64,000 bases of DNA from Ignavibacteriota bacterium (GTDB lineage: Bacteria; Bacteroidota; Ignavibacteria; Ignavibacteriales; Melioribacteraceae), in assembly GCA_016708125.1 (NCBI GenBank), contig JADJGF010000001.1, forward strand, positions 1,138,001 through 1,202,000. Reading direction: 5' to 3'. Of the stretch, positions 9,602 to 19,900 are shown one piece after another. Position 1 is the stretch's first letter; each line of letters starts with the position of its first letter. The notes under the pieces were generated by a model. It worked only from the letters and a program-made list of their open reading frames with translations, did no database searches and was not told the origin of the DNA. A program made the position numbers and the translations under genes.

Positions 9602-11142
9602 CTAACATCCTCTATTTTATAATTTGTGAATGAAATATCATTTTTGATAATTGGCTTATGACATTTATCGCAGCTTACATTTCTATGTGCACCATCAATT
9701 GCAAATCTTGTTTTATTATGATCAAATAAAGTTGGCTGCCAATTATTAAATGTGTGGCAATTTTCGCAAAGTTCTTTTTCATCTTCAACAAACTGACCTT
9801 GATGAATGTCATTGTGGCATTCGGTACAATTTAATTTTAATTGTATAAATTTTTGTGCAATAATTTTAGAATATTCAATTGTGAAATGACAATCTCTGCA
9901 AGTTGCGGTTTTGTGTTTTCCAATCAATTCAAATTCTGTTTTGCTATGATCAAACTCAATTGTTTTCCAAGAAATTGTTGAGTGACAAGTTTCGCATTTA
10001 TTTTCATTAAAATATTTTTCGCCAATTTCATTTCCGTGAATATTTGTATGACAAGAAATACATTTTTCACCGGAAATTTTAAATGTCCAACTTTCATTTT
10101 TATAATGACATGCAAAACACGGAGTTGCCGAATGTGAATTTGTTAATTTAAATTCTGTTTTTTCATGCATTTCCAAAGTGAAATTGGAAGGTGAAAATCC
10201 ATTCTCAGTATGACAAACTTTGCAATCCGTTTGAATATTATTTTTTATAAATTCACCTTTGTGAAAATCATTATGACAATCATAACATTTAGAATATTTT
10301 GGTTTACTTGTTAAACTTTCTTTATGGCAATTTTCGCATTTTACTTTTTGATGTTTACCAACTAAAGGAAAATTGGTTTTTGAATGATTAAATTTATCGG
10401 AAATATTTACTTCATTAAATGAATTTGTATTGTGGCAAGTTTTGCAATCATTACCAAATTTTCCTTTATGAAAATCATTATGGCAAGATTCGCAACTGTT
10501 GAATTTTACTTCTGCAAATTTCTGAAATGATTTATTATTTCTTTTTTCTTTTGCGTGACATTTTTCGCAATCTACATTTTGATGTTTTCCGGTTAATTTA
10601 AAATTCGTATTATCATGCAAAAACTTTTCCGCCGGTTTAAATTTTTCTTCGGTATGACATTTTGCACAATCATCATCTAATGTTTTTTGATGAACATCTT
10701 CATGGCAATTTTTACATTTTGTACCTAATCCTAAGAAAGTGTTTTTTCTTGATTTAAGTTTTTTATCATGTATAAATTCCGATTTGTGACATTTATCGCA
10801 ATCTAATTTTTTATGACTTCCCTTTAGTTCAAATCCGGTTTCATTGTGTTCAAATTTATTTTCATCAAACTTTATGATTTTAAAATTTCTACCAAAATGT
10901 TCTCCATGGCAGCTCCAGCAATCTTTAACGGCAACATTTTTATTTGAATGAAATCCTCTATTTTGATTTATTAAATCCGAAATTTCTGTGTGGCAATCAA
11001 GACATTTTGCTTTGGAAACTTGCTTTCCCAAATCGTGACATTTTGTGCAATTACTCATTCCTTCAAATTCCGCATGAGCTTTGGTTAAATCTCCGGGAGA
11101 AATTTGCGCTAAATTTATTTTAGCAAAAATGAACAAAAACAA
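9580..11142 (-). CDS. Multihaem c-type cytochrome with 20 CXXCH motifs
   Basis: About 520 residues with 20 CXXCH motifs by my count, spaced roughly every 25 residues, the last lying at the extreme C-terminus. It shares the F-x-H...F-x-L-x-G-x-H pattern of the 52-haem protein but is Lys-rich, so probably more basic. The listed start is a TTG at 11142, which gives a hydrophobic N-terminus without the usual lysine. An in-frame ATT at 11169 sits seven bases after a GGAG core within a GGAGAGG sequence and would give a better signal peptide beginning IKTLVLKIF, so the true protein may be nine residues longer. The 3' end overlaps the 52-haem gene. It is likely a periplasmic carrier between the inner-membrane proteins and the outer-membrane conduit; that placement is inferred. 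Confidence 0.93.
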   Translation of the reverse strand: MFLFIFAKINLAQISPGDLTKAHAEFEGMSNCTKCHDLGKQVSKAKCLDCHTEISDLINQNRGFHSNKNVAVKDCWSCHGEHFGRNFKIIKFDENKFEHNETGFELKGSHKKLDCDKCHKSEFIHDKKLKSRKNTFLGLGTKCKNCHEDVHQKTLDDDCAKCHTEEKFKPAEKFLHDNTNFKLTGKHQNVDCEKCHAKEKRNNKSFQKFAEVKFNSCESCHNDFHKGKFGNDCKTCHNTNSFNEVNISDKFNHSKTNFPLVGKHQKVKCENCHKESLTSKPKYSKCYDCHNDFHKGEFIKNNIQTDCKVCHTENGFSPSNFTLEMHEKTEFKLTNSHSATPCFACHYKNESWTFKISGEKCISCHTNIHGNEIGEKYFNENKCETCHSTISWKTIEFDHSKTEFELIGKHKTATCRDCHFTIEYSKIIAQKFIQLKLNCTECHNDIHQGQFVEDEKELCENCHTFNNWQPTLFDHNKTRFAIDGAHRNVSCDKCHKPIIKNDISFTNYKIEDVRCISCHS

Positions 11143-11156
11143 AAATATTTTGAGAA

Positions 11157-12488
11157 CTAATGTTTTAATATTACCTCTCCAAATTTTTTGGTTATTTTAA
11201 TTCCAATTTTTTCAAGAAATTTATTTGGTAATTCTCCGCCCGCAAAAATGTAAACTAAATCATTTTGTATTGGGATTATGCTTCCGTTATTCAATTTTAT
11301 TTTTACTTCTTTTTCTAAAATTTCCGTCAAGTTAGAACTGTAAATAGCGCTGATTTTGTTTGTCTTAATTGCGCTATCAATTTTTTCCAAATTTTTTGGC
11401 TTAAGTCGATTAAAAGATTCTGATCGATAGGAAATTGTAACTTGATTTGTTCCATCTTCTGCAAGTAAAAGTGCTGATTCTATTGCAGAATCTCCGCCTC
11501 CGATAACAATTACTTTTTGATTCTGTATCAATTCCGGCTCAAGTAAACGATATGCAACTTTTTCAAGATTTTCTCCCGGAACATTTAATTTTCTTGGCGA
11601 ACCTCTTCTTCCGATTGAAAGCAAAACTTTTGAGCAAGTATATTTATCGTGATTTGTAATTACTTCAAAAGAATTTTGGTAAGCAATAATTTCTAAAACT
11701 TTTTCATTTTCATTTATTGAAATATTATTTTTTTCTAAAACTTCTTTCCAGAGACCAATTAATTCTGATTTTGAAGTTTCACTTAATTTAACTTTTCCAT
11801 GAAGTGGTAAATCCATTGGTTTTGTCATAACAATTTTTGCTCGAGGAAATGTAAAAACTGTTCCGCCCAAACTATCTTGTTCAAGAGTTAAAAATCTAAT
11901 ATTATTTTTTGCTGCATTTAAAGAAGCCGCAATTCCGGCTGGACCGGCGCCGACAATTATTACATCAAATTTTACATTTTTTTCTTTGGGCAAAGTTCTA
12001 ATAATATTTTCCATTGCTTTAGAACCTTGATCAACTGCATTTTTAATTAAACCCATTCCGCCTAATTCGCCGGCAATGTAAATTCCTTTTATATTCGTTT
12101 CATAATTTTGACTTACATGAGGAAGTTCAACTCCGCGTTTTTCAGTTCCCATTACCAACGATATTGCTTCAACCGGACACGCATGAAAACAAGCTCCGTG
12201 TCCAACGCATTGAGATGCATTTATTAATTTTCCTTTTCCGCTTACAATCCCCAAAATATCTTTTTCCGGACAAGCAGCAACGCAAGCACCGCTACCAATA
12301 CAAATATCTTCGTTAATTTCCGGATGAAGTGAAATTGGTTCGTGAAAACCAAATTCTTTTGCTTTATCAATTTTAAGTCGATTTATTTTTGTTTTTGTTT
12401 TATGACTCATATAATACGCGAAAAGTACTATTGAGATAAGAAGAATTACTAAAATTGCTGATATCAAATATTCAATTAAAACTTCCAA
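11157..12488 (-). CDS. Membrane-anchored ferredoxin-flavoprotein oxidoreductase
   Basis: A 443-residue protein with one N-terminal membrane segment (about residues 5-27), a ferredoxin-like region (60-110) and a two-dinucleotide-domain flavoprotein (175-435). The iron-sulfur motifs read CIGSGACVAACP (63-74) and CVGHGACFHACP (94-105): each lacks the usual second cysteine, replaced by Ser66 and His97. VIIVGAGPAG near 177-186 binds FAD and VIGGGDSAIES binds NAD(P). GIYIAGELGGMG (135-146), normally found near the C-terminus of such enzymes, here precedes the FAD Rossmann motif. The protein probably moves electrons between NAD(P)H, flavin and iron-sulfur centres at the inner membrane. It lies between the cytochrome-b-like gene and the cytochromes, so it is the likely entry or exit point of the extracellular electron route. 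Confidence 0.85.
   Translation of the reverse strand: MEVLIEYLISAILVILLISIVLFAYYMSHKTKTKINRLKIDKAKEFGFHEPISLHPEINEDICIGSGACVAACPEKDILGIVSGKGKLINASQCVGHGACFHACPVEAISLVMGTEKRGVELPHVSQNYETNIKGIYIAGELGGMGLIKNAVDQGSKAMENIIRTLPKEKNVKFDVIIVGAGPAGIAASLNAAKNNIRFLTLEQDSLGGTVFTFPRAKIVMTKPMDLPLHGKVKLSETSKSELIGLWKEVLEKNNISINENEKVLEIIAYQNSFEVITNHDKYTCSKVLLSIGRRGSPRKLNVPGENLEKVAYRLLEPELIQNQKVIVIGGGDSAIESALLLAEDGTNQVTISYRSESFNRLKPKNLEKIDSAIKTNKISAIYSSNLTEILEKEVKIKLNNGSIIPIQNDLVYIFAGGELPNKFLEKIGIKITKKFGEVILKH
11174..11180 (-). promoter_or_regulatory. Strong ribosome-binding site favouring an ATT start for the 20-haem cytochrome
   Basis: On the minus strand GGAGAGG occupies 11180-11174, inside the last codons of the flavoprotein gene. 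The GGAG core is seven bases from an ATT at 11169-11167 in the cytochrome frame. No such site precedes the downstream TTG at 11142. Translation would then overlap the upstream gene by 13 bases. Confidence 0.5.
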
Positions 12489-12659
12489 TTCTTTACCAAT
12501 TTTAATTTGTGTAAATAGGACAATTAGTCAATAAATATGCCATAGTAAGTTATGTAAAAAGTCACAAAATTTGGACATTTTATAATATGCTTCCAAAATT
12601 TTACATGTAATTAATACATTCTGTCTTAAAAATCGAAAAAGAAAACGAGAAATTTAGGT

Positions 12660-13535
12660 CTAAAAAATCCACCTATAACCAAAAACTACAGTTACAATTA
12701 TATGAATGAACATAATTATTAGCATAATTAAAGCAAAAGGAAGATGTGCAACATGCCAATATTTAAATAAACTTTGCATTAAACGTAAATAATGAATTTT
12801 ACTCGAAATTGATATTTTTTCTTTGATTGTTTTAATTATCTCTTTTCTTTGATGTTTTGATATGTTGTTTTGCTTCAATTCATTTGAAATATTTACTATT
12901 TTTTTTCTATTTTCCAAATAATTTGGAATAACTGATAAAAGAAGATTTCCGAAAGAAGCTTTACCTTGCTGCTGAATTTGTGATAAGTTCGAAACTTTTT
13001 CTAATGTGGAATTCATTAAATTATATTCGGTTGCTAATCTATAAGTTAAATTTTCATTTAAATTATTAATTTGCTGCATATTCATTTCGCTGCCTTCAAT
13101 TGTTCTGGGAATTCTTACATAAATAAATCTCCCAATAATTCCGCTTAAAAAAACTGCAACCATACTCCAAAAACTAACGGAAACAATTCCTCCAAATTTA
13201 AATGCCGTATGAAATAAAATTAGAATTGGTCCAACTGTGCAAAGAAAAATGTGTAATTCAAGCCAATGTTTTAAAACTCCTAAATGAACAAATAATTTTC
13301 CTCTTTTTCTAATCATATATATTAACACGCCAAAAACCATTAAAATAGAGCCAATAATTCCAAAACCGTGACCCAAAATTCCGCTTGGTTTTAATAAATC
13401 ATGTTCAGATGAGAAAAATTTTTCTTCAAGTGGAGTTGTGTAGTAAGAATATCCATTTATAATAAGAATGGCTAAAACTGAAATTGTGACTAAAATAAAA
13501 AAACCGATATACAAATTATGCTGTAATTTTGTCAA
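12660..13535 (-). CDS. Haem-b-like integral membrane protein of the electron-transfer cluster
   Basis: A 291-residue inner-membrane protein with about five hydrophobic segments. Histidines at about 95 and 109 are 14 residues apart in one helix, a spacing typical of two-haem b-type cytochromes. Further histidines occur at about 56, 84 and 90 and in the C-terminal helices (YWHVAHLPF, then FIHIIV). A cytoplasmic or periplasmic helical loop of roughly 100 residues (about 145-250) separates the third and last membrane parts. I cannot name the family precisely; it resembles b-type quinone-reactive or ferric-reductase-like membrane proteins. It heads the minus-strand cluster, 171 bases upstream of the flavoprotein gene. 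A role in exchanging electrons with the quinone pool is inferred from this context. Confidence 0.7.
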   Translation of the reverse strand: MTKLQHNLYIGFFILVTISVLAILIINGYSYYTTPLEEKFFSSEHDLLKPSGILGHGFGIIGSILMVFGVLIYMIRKRGKLFVHLGVLKHWLELHIFLCTVGPILILFHTAFKFGGIVSVSFWSMVAVFLSGIIGRFIYVRIPRTIEGSEMNMQQINNLNENLTYRLATEYNLMNSTLEKVSNLSQIQQQGKASFGNLLLSVIPNYLENRKKIVNISNELKQNNISKHQRKEIIKTIKEKISISSKIHYLRLMQSLFKYWHVAHLPFALIMLIIMFIHIIVTVVFGYRWIF

Positions 13536-13977
13536 ATCCTTTCCAAAAAATAATTTATACTATAAATCTTATTTAAATTAAAAAAAATATATAAGTTTTC
13601 CTAAGATCAAAAATAAAATGATGCTTGGGTTAATATTAACCAATTGAGCGAAATTTATATTTTAAAAGTGTGACACAAATCAAATCTTGTATCAAAACAG
13701 AACACAATTTTTAATAAATGATTTACTTTCTAATTGTTGCAAATGCATCTAACAGAATAGTGGAATAATTAAATGTTTGAATTTGTAATAAATTCCTAAT
13801 TTTACTCAATTAAGCATTCTGATATTTTAAGTAAAAAGTAAAGATGTAAAAATTACCGATTTTTTCGTTTTACGGCACAGTATTTGAATTTATTCTTCGC
13901 ATTATAAAACTATTATATTTAAGAAATAAAAGAGATTACCGATAATTGTATAATCTCATAAGTGTGAGGACGAGGAA
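13536..13977. promoter_or_regulatory. Divergent intergenic region with repeated TTACCGAT elements
   Basis: This 442-base AT-rich gap separates the electron-transfer cluster (leftward) from the giant coiled-coil gene (rightward) and should hold both promoters. TTACCGAT occurs at 13853-13860 and 13936-13943, the second followed by TGTATAAT at 13947-13954, whose last six bases match a -10 box. GAGATTA (13932-13938) and TAATCTC (13951-13957) form an inverted repeat around it. A purine-rich GAGGACGAGGAA just before the ATG is the ribosome-binding site. I see no gene in the gap. Confidence 0.45.
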
Positions 13978-16900
13978 ATGCAAAACTACATCACTTCTGC
14001 GCTAAAAAGTAATGAATTGTTTAAAAACACAAATATTTCGAACATTACTTTAGAAGATCTCAATCTAAAAATTATCTCCTTAGAAGAAGGCGAAATACTA
14101 TTTAAAAACGGCGATGTTTCAAATTCAATTTTCTTAATTCTTGAAGGCGAAATAAATCTACTAAAAAAACATAGTTTTTCAAAAACTACAACTTTAATAC
14201 TATCGGCAAATGAATTTTTTGGTCAAGATGAGTTTTTTACTAATTCTAAGAGAAAATCAACATCTTTAGCAATAAAAGATTCAAAAATTGCTGAAATTTC
14301 TAAGGATAATCTTGATGTTCTTTTGATTCAGTACAACTCAATTCTTACCAATCTTAAAGATTCTATGGAAGATATTGATGAAACAATGATGGAAAATCTT
14401 GAAAGACTTTTAAAAGAAGCAAATGAAAAATACATTGCCGGACAAAAAAAGGTTTCAATTTTTGATCTAACAACAAAAAATAGCGATGAATTGGTTTCCT
14501 TTAACGAAGTGAAGCAAAAAGAGAAAATTATTGACGAATTGAATAATAGAATAACAAGATACAATGAATTAATTAGAAAAAAAGAAGAACAAATTACCGA
14601 TCTTTTTGACCGAGTTGAAGAGTATCAAACATCAAATAAACAGTTAAATACTGTAATTGATAACCAAAACGAGCAATTATCAAGATTATTGGAATCTGAA
14701 AAATCTTACAAATTTCAGTTAGATGATCACAATAATAAAATAAAAAAACTTGAAGATGAAATTTTGACAATTGGAAATACTAAAATAGATATTGAGTATT
14801 CTAATCAAAAAGAAAAAGAGCTTGAATATCTTAGAAAAGAATTAGAGAATTTAAGTATAAAAGAAAAAAATCTTCTTGAGCAATTAAATCAATCAACTGC
14901 AAAAGTTGAAGAATTGAAATCAATATTGCATAATTTGGAAGATGCTTCAAAATCATCAAAAAATAATGATGAAATTCTTCAAAATGAGATAAATAAATTA
15001 TCAACTGAAATTTCTTCACTTCGCAATAAAGAAATAGAATTTAATAAGCTTAAACTTGATTATGAAAATAATAAAGTTGAAATGATTACCTTAAAGGAAT
15101 CGTTAAGAAAGTCGAAAGATGAAATTGAAGGATTTGAAAGTAAATTTAATCAGAGTAAACAGCTTGAAACCGAATTGGTTGCCAGTAATAAGAAATTGGA
15201 AAGTGAACTTAATATTCTCCAGAATAAACTTTTAAGCAGTGAAAATAATATTGATGAGTTAATTTATTTCAAGAAAAATTACGGAAATTTAGAAGAAGAA
15301 AAGAATAAGACCATAAATCTTTTAAATAAAAAAATAACAGAAAATGAAGAAAAATATTCAGATTTCGATAGATTGCTAAAAATTAAACAAAGTAAAATTG
15401 AAGAACAAACTTCTGAATTGACAAAAATAAAAGCTGAATTCGGTAATATTTCTTTGGCTGATAAATATAAAAGTGAATTAATTGGTGAACAATCCTATAA
15501 AATTGCAAGACTTCAAGAATCAAATAAAGAAACTACTTCTGAATTACAAAAATATAAAGACACTATATCTAATTATTCTACAGAAATTAAAAAACTTAAA
15601 GACGAATTCGAAAATACATTACAATCTCAGAAAAAGTTAGAAAATACGAATTATGAAGTAAGAGCAAAATTAGAACTTAAAAATGATGAAATTTCTAAGT
15701 TATTTGCTGAAAAGGAATCTTTATTAATTTTTGAATCAAACAAAAACGAAATAATTAGCAAACAAGTAAATCAGATTGAAGAGTTAAAAGCAAAAGAAAG
15801 TTATTTTAAGGAATCTGAATCAAAAAAACAAGCAACTATCGAAAGACAATTAAATCAATTAAAAGAAACAGAAAATTTCTTAGCTGATTCTAAAATATTA
15901 ATTGAGAAACTTTCTAATGATAATGAATTAAATAAAAGTAAAATTTCAGAGCTTACAAATCAACTTGCAAAATTAACTTCAGAATTATCACAAAAGAATA
16001 ATACAATTTCTTCTCTGGAAAATGAATTATCGAGTAATTCATCAAATCTAAAAAAGATTCAAGATCATAATAATGATTTAACAAATCAGATTTCTCAACT
16101 TAGCGGTTCAATTGTAAAGAAAAACGAAATTATTGATGTTCAGTCCAAAAATTTGAAAGAAATAGAAATAAGTAAATCCGGATTGGAAAATATCGCTAAG
16201 GAAAAAGATGAAATTATAATTAAGCAAAGTCATAAATTAACTGAAAGTGAACATTTAATTGAAAAATTAAATGAACAATTACGTTCTGAAAAAGTTGAAA
16301 AAAATGAACTTACAAAAAATCTTAGCTCGATAAATTCTAAAGTTCAAGAATTCGAATATTCAATAAATGCACTTTCTGCTCAAATTTCTGCAAAAGATGA
16401 ATTGATTTCTGAAAAAACCTTAATAATTGAAGAGAAAGAAAATCAATTAAGTGAAAGCAGCAGAAAAATTGCCGAGAATTTATCTGAAATTTCAAATCTT
16501 GAAAATAAAATAAATACATTTTCAGAAGAATTAAATTTAGCAAAAGGTAAGGAATCTGAATTACGAAATGCAGTAAGTCAGAATCTTGAAACTATTACGC
16601 AACAGAATAATGAAATTTCCAAATTAAAAGAAGTTAAAAAGGAAAATGAAACAACTAATTCATTTTTAAATCATCAGTTATTGCAGAATCAAGAGACTTT
16701 ATCTCAACTAAATAATAAATATTCGGAGACAGAAAAAGAATTACAGAAAAGTTTACAAAATTCAGAAAATCTTAACAATTCATTGAATGATAAAAATAAT
16801 AAGATTTCGGAACTTATTTTATCGAATGAAAAATTAAATGAAGATCTTAATGCAAATGAATTAAAAATTGCAAATCTGCGAGTTTCCGAATCTGAATTAA

Positions 16901-19900
16901 ATTCCGTAATTGAAAATAAAAATGATGAAATTAACAATCTAAAAAATGAATTATCACAATCTATTTCGAATTATCAAGAAATTTCATCCAAATATGAAAA
17001 AGTTGAAACAGTAATTAGCAAATTAGAAAACAATATTATTGAAAAAGCAAAATCTGAACAAAATCTTCTTATTTTAGTAGAAAACAAAGAATTACAAATT
17101 TCTTCACTTAATTCAAAAATTACAGAGCAAAGTGCAGAAATAAATAAACTTAACTCGGAGATTTCAGAATTAGCATATCTTACAAGTTCACTAAAAGTAA
17201 AAATTGAAACAAAAGATACAAATATTACTGAATTAAATTCTCAAGTAACTAATTTATCAAATATTGTAGAGCAAAATAAAAATGAAATACATCAACTAAA
17301 TTCTTCAATTAAACTTAGAGATAATACAATTTCTGAAATCAGCGAAGATTTGGAAGGCAAACTTGATACAATTGAAAAATTAAACAATTCTATTTTCGAA
17401 AAAGAGGAAAATATAAATTCGCTTTCAAATAAAGTTGAAACAATAACTTTAGAATTGAACGAGAAAAATTCGGAAATTGAGAAATTAACAAAAACATTAG
17501 AAATAAATAGCTCATCAATTAACAAACTTGAAAGTGAAATTTCAATTAAAAATGCAGAAATTAACGATTTCAAACTCCAAATTAAAGAAAAAAATATTAT
17601 TAATTCGCAGCAAAAGGAAGCATTTGAATTACTTTCAAATTCGTACAATTCACTGCAAATAAGTGAAGAAATTGAAAAAGATAAAGTAACTAAATTAACT
17701 TTTGAACTGAGAGAATTGCTTGAAGAAAAGAATAATTTATTGTCTTTATTAAAAGATTCCGGGTCAGAAATATCTCATCTAAGAAAACATATTTCGGTTT
17801 TGGATGAAAATATTGCTGAAAGAGACAGAACAGTTGAGGAATTGAATTCTAATCTTAAAATTGAAAGAACGGAAATTGAAAGCAGATTAATTGATAAATC
17901 TCGCTTAGCGGAAGAATTGCAAAAATCTGTAATTTTCTTGGAAGAGCAGCTCGAAATTTTACAAAAAGGACATAACGAAGTTACACAAGTTCAAGAAGCT
18001 GAAATTAAAAATAGTTTAGATAAAATTACAAAATTGACTCAAATCGAAATTGAACTGAAAGAAACTTTGTTTGAAAAAGAAAGTGAATTTAACAAACTTC
18101 ACTCAGAAATGGATTCTTTGAAGAGTGAAATTACTAATTATAGAAATAATATTGATCAAAAATCTGAAGAATTAAATAAACTTGCCGGTGAGCTTTTTGA
18201 AAGTAAAAATAATTTAGAATCAAAAATTGCTTCTGAAGTTGAGTTGAATAGCAAAATTGCAAATTTATCGGAAAGAATTAATTTAATTACACTGGAATTA
18301 GAGGAAAAATCAAATAAGATTAACAATTTAACGAAGAAGAATGAAGAATTTAATTCATTGGTTTCAGAAAAGGATAATTTAATTCATGAATTTGAGCAGA
18401 ATCTTTCCGAAAGAAATAATTCAGAAAATGAACTAAAACTTCAAATTGAAGAACTTAATAGAAATATTGAAATTATTAAATCTGAATTGACCGAAAAGGA
18501 AAATCAGATTAGCGAAATAAATTCAAATAAAAATAATCTTGAGAATTTAATTTCCGAAAAAGAAAACTTAATTAAGGAATTTGAGCAGAATCTTTCCGAA
18601 AGAAATAATTCTGAAAATGAATTAAAACTTCAAATTGAAGAACTTAATAGAAATATTGAAATTATTAAATCTGAGTTAAGCGAAAAAGAAAATCAGATTG
18701 GCGAAATAAATTCAAATAGAAATAATCTTGAGAATTTAATTTCTGAAAAGGAAAACTTAATTCATGAATTTGAGCAGAATCTTTCCGAAAGAAATAATTC
18801 TGAAAATGAATTAAAACTTCAAATTGAAGAACTAAACAGAAATATTGAAATTATTAAATCTGAGTTGACCGAAAAAGAGAATCAGATTGGTGAAATAAAT
18901 TCAAATAGAAATAATCTTGAGAATTTGGTTTCGGAAAAAGAAAACTTAATTAAGGAATTTGAGCAAAATCTTTCCGAGAGAAATAATTCAGAAAATGAAT
19001 TAAAACTTCAAATTGAAGAACTTAATAGAAATATTGAAATTATCAAACTTGAATTAAGTGAAAAAGAAAGCAAAATAAATCAATTTTCAGAAGTTGAAAA
19101 TGAACTTAAAGTTAATTTAGAAAACAAAACAAATGAAATACAGTATCTTAATTCAGAAATTGAAACTTTACATATTGATTTAAAAGCTTACCAAAATCAA
19201 ATTTCCTCAAAGTATTATGAATCGAAGAATTTAATTTCAGAAATTGACAATTATAAATCAATAGTTAAGGAAATTGGTTTAAGCGAATCACAGCTTCAAA
19301 ATCAAATTTCTGAGTTAAATAATAAACTCTCTGAATATGAAAATAATACGAAAGAAAAAGAAAGCAATTTAATTTCGTTAAACGAAATGATAGAAACTTT
19401 ACAAAATTCAATTAAAGAGCGCGATGAAATTATTGATTCAAATCAGAAATTTATTAATGAACAAAATCAGCAAATTTCATCAATTGAATCAGAATTGCTA
19501 AAGCAAGATGCAATAAGTGAAAAATATGAATCTTTGAACGAAAAATTAGAAAATTTAACTTTAGAACTTTCTGTTAAAGCTGATGAAAATAGAGTTGTTT
19601 TTCAAGAAAATGAAGAGTTGAAAAATCAATTAAGTGAAATAAAAAATAATTACGAATCGGTTTTGAATAATAGAAATCAAGAGAATTCGGAATTGTTAGA
19701 GATTTCTTCACAAATTGAAAACTTAAAATCACAATTAGAAAGTACACAAAATATAATCAGCGAAAAGGATTTAGAACTTGAACGTTTGAATTTAGAATTA
19801 ACAAATTTAAGTTCTGCAAAAGATTTAGAAAATGAAACAAGAAAATCTTTTGAGGAAAAAGTTCAAGAATTGGAAGCTAAAATTTCTGAATTGGTGGAAA

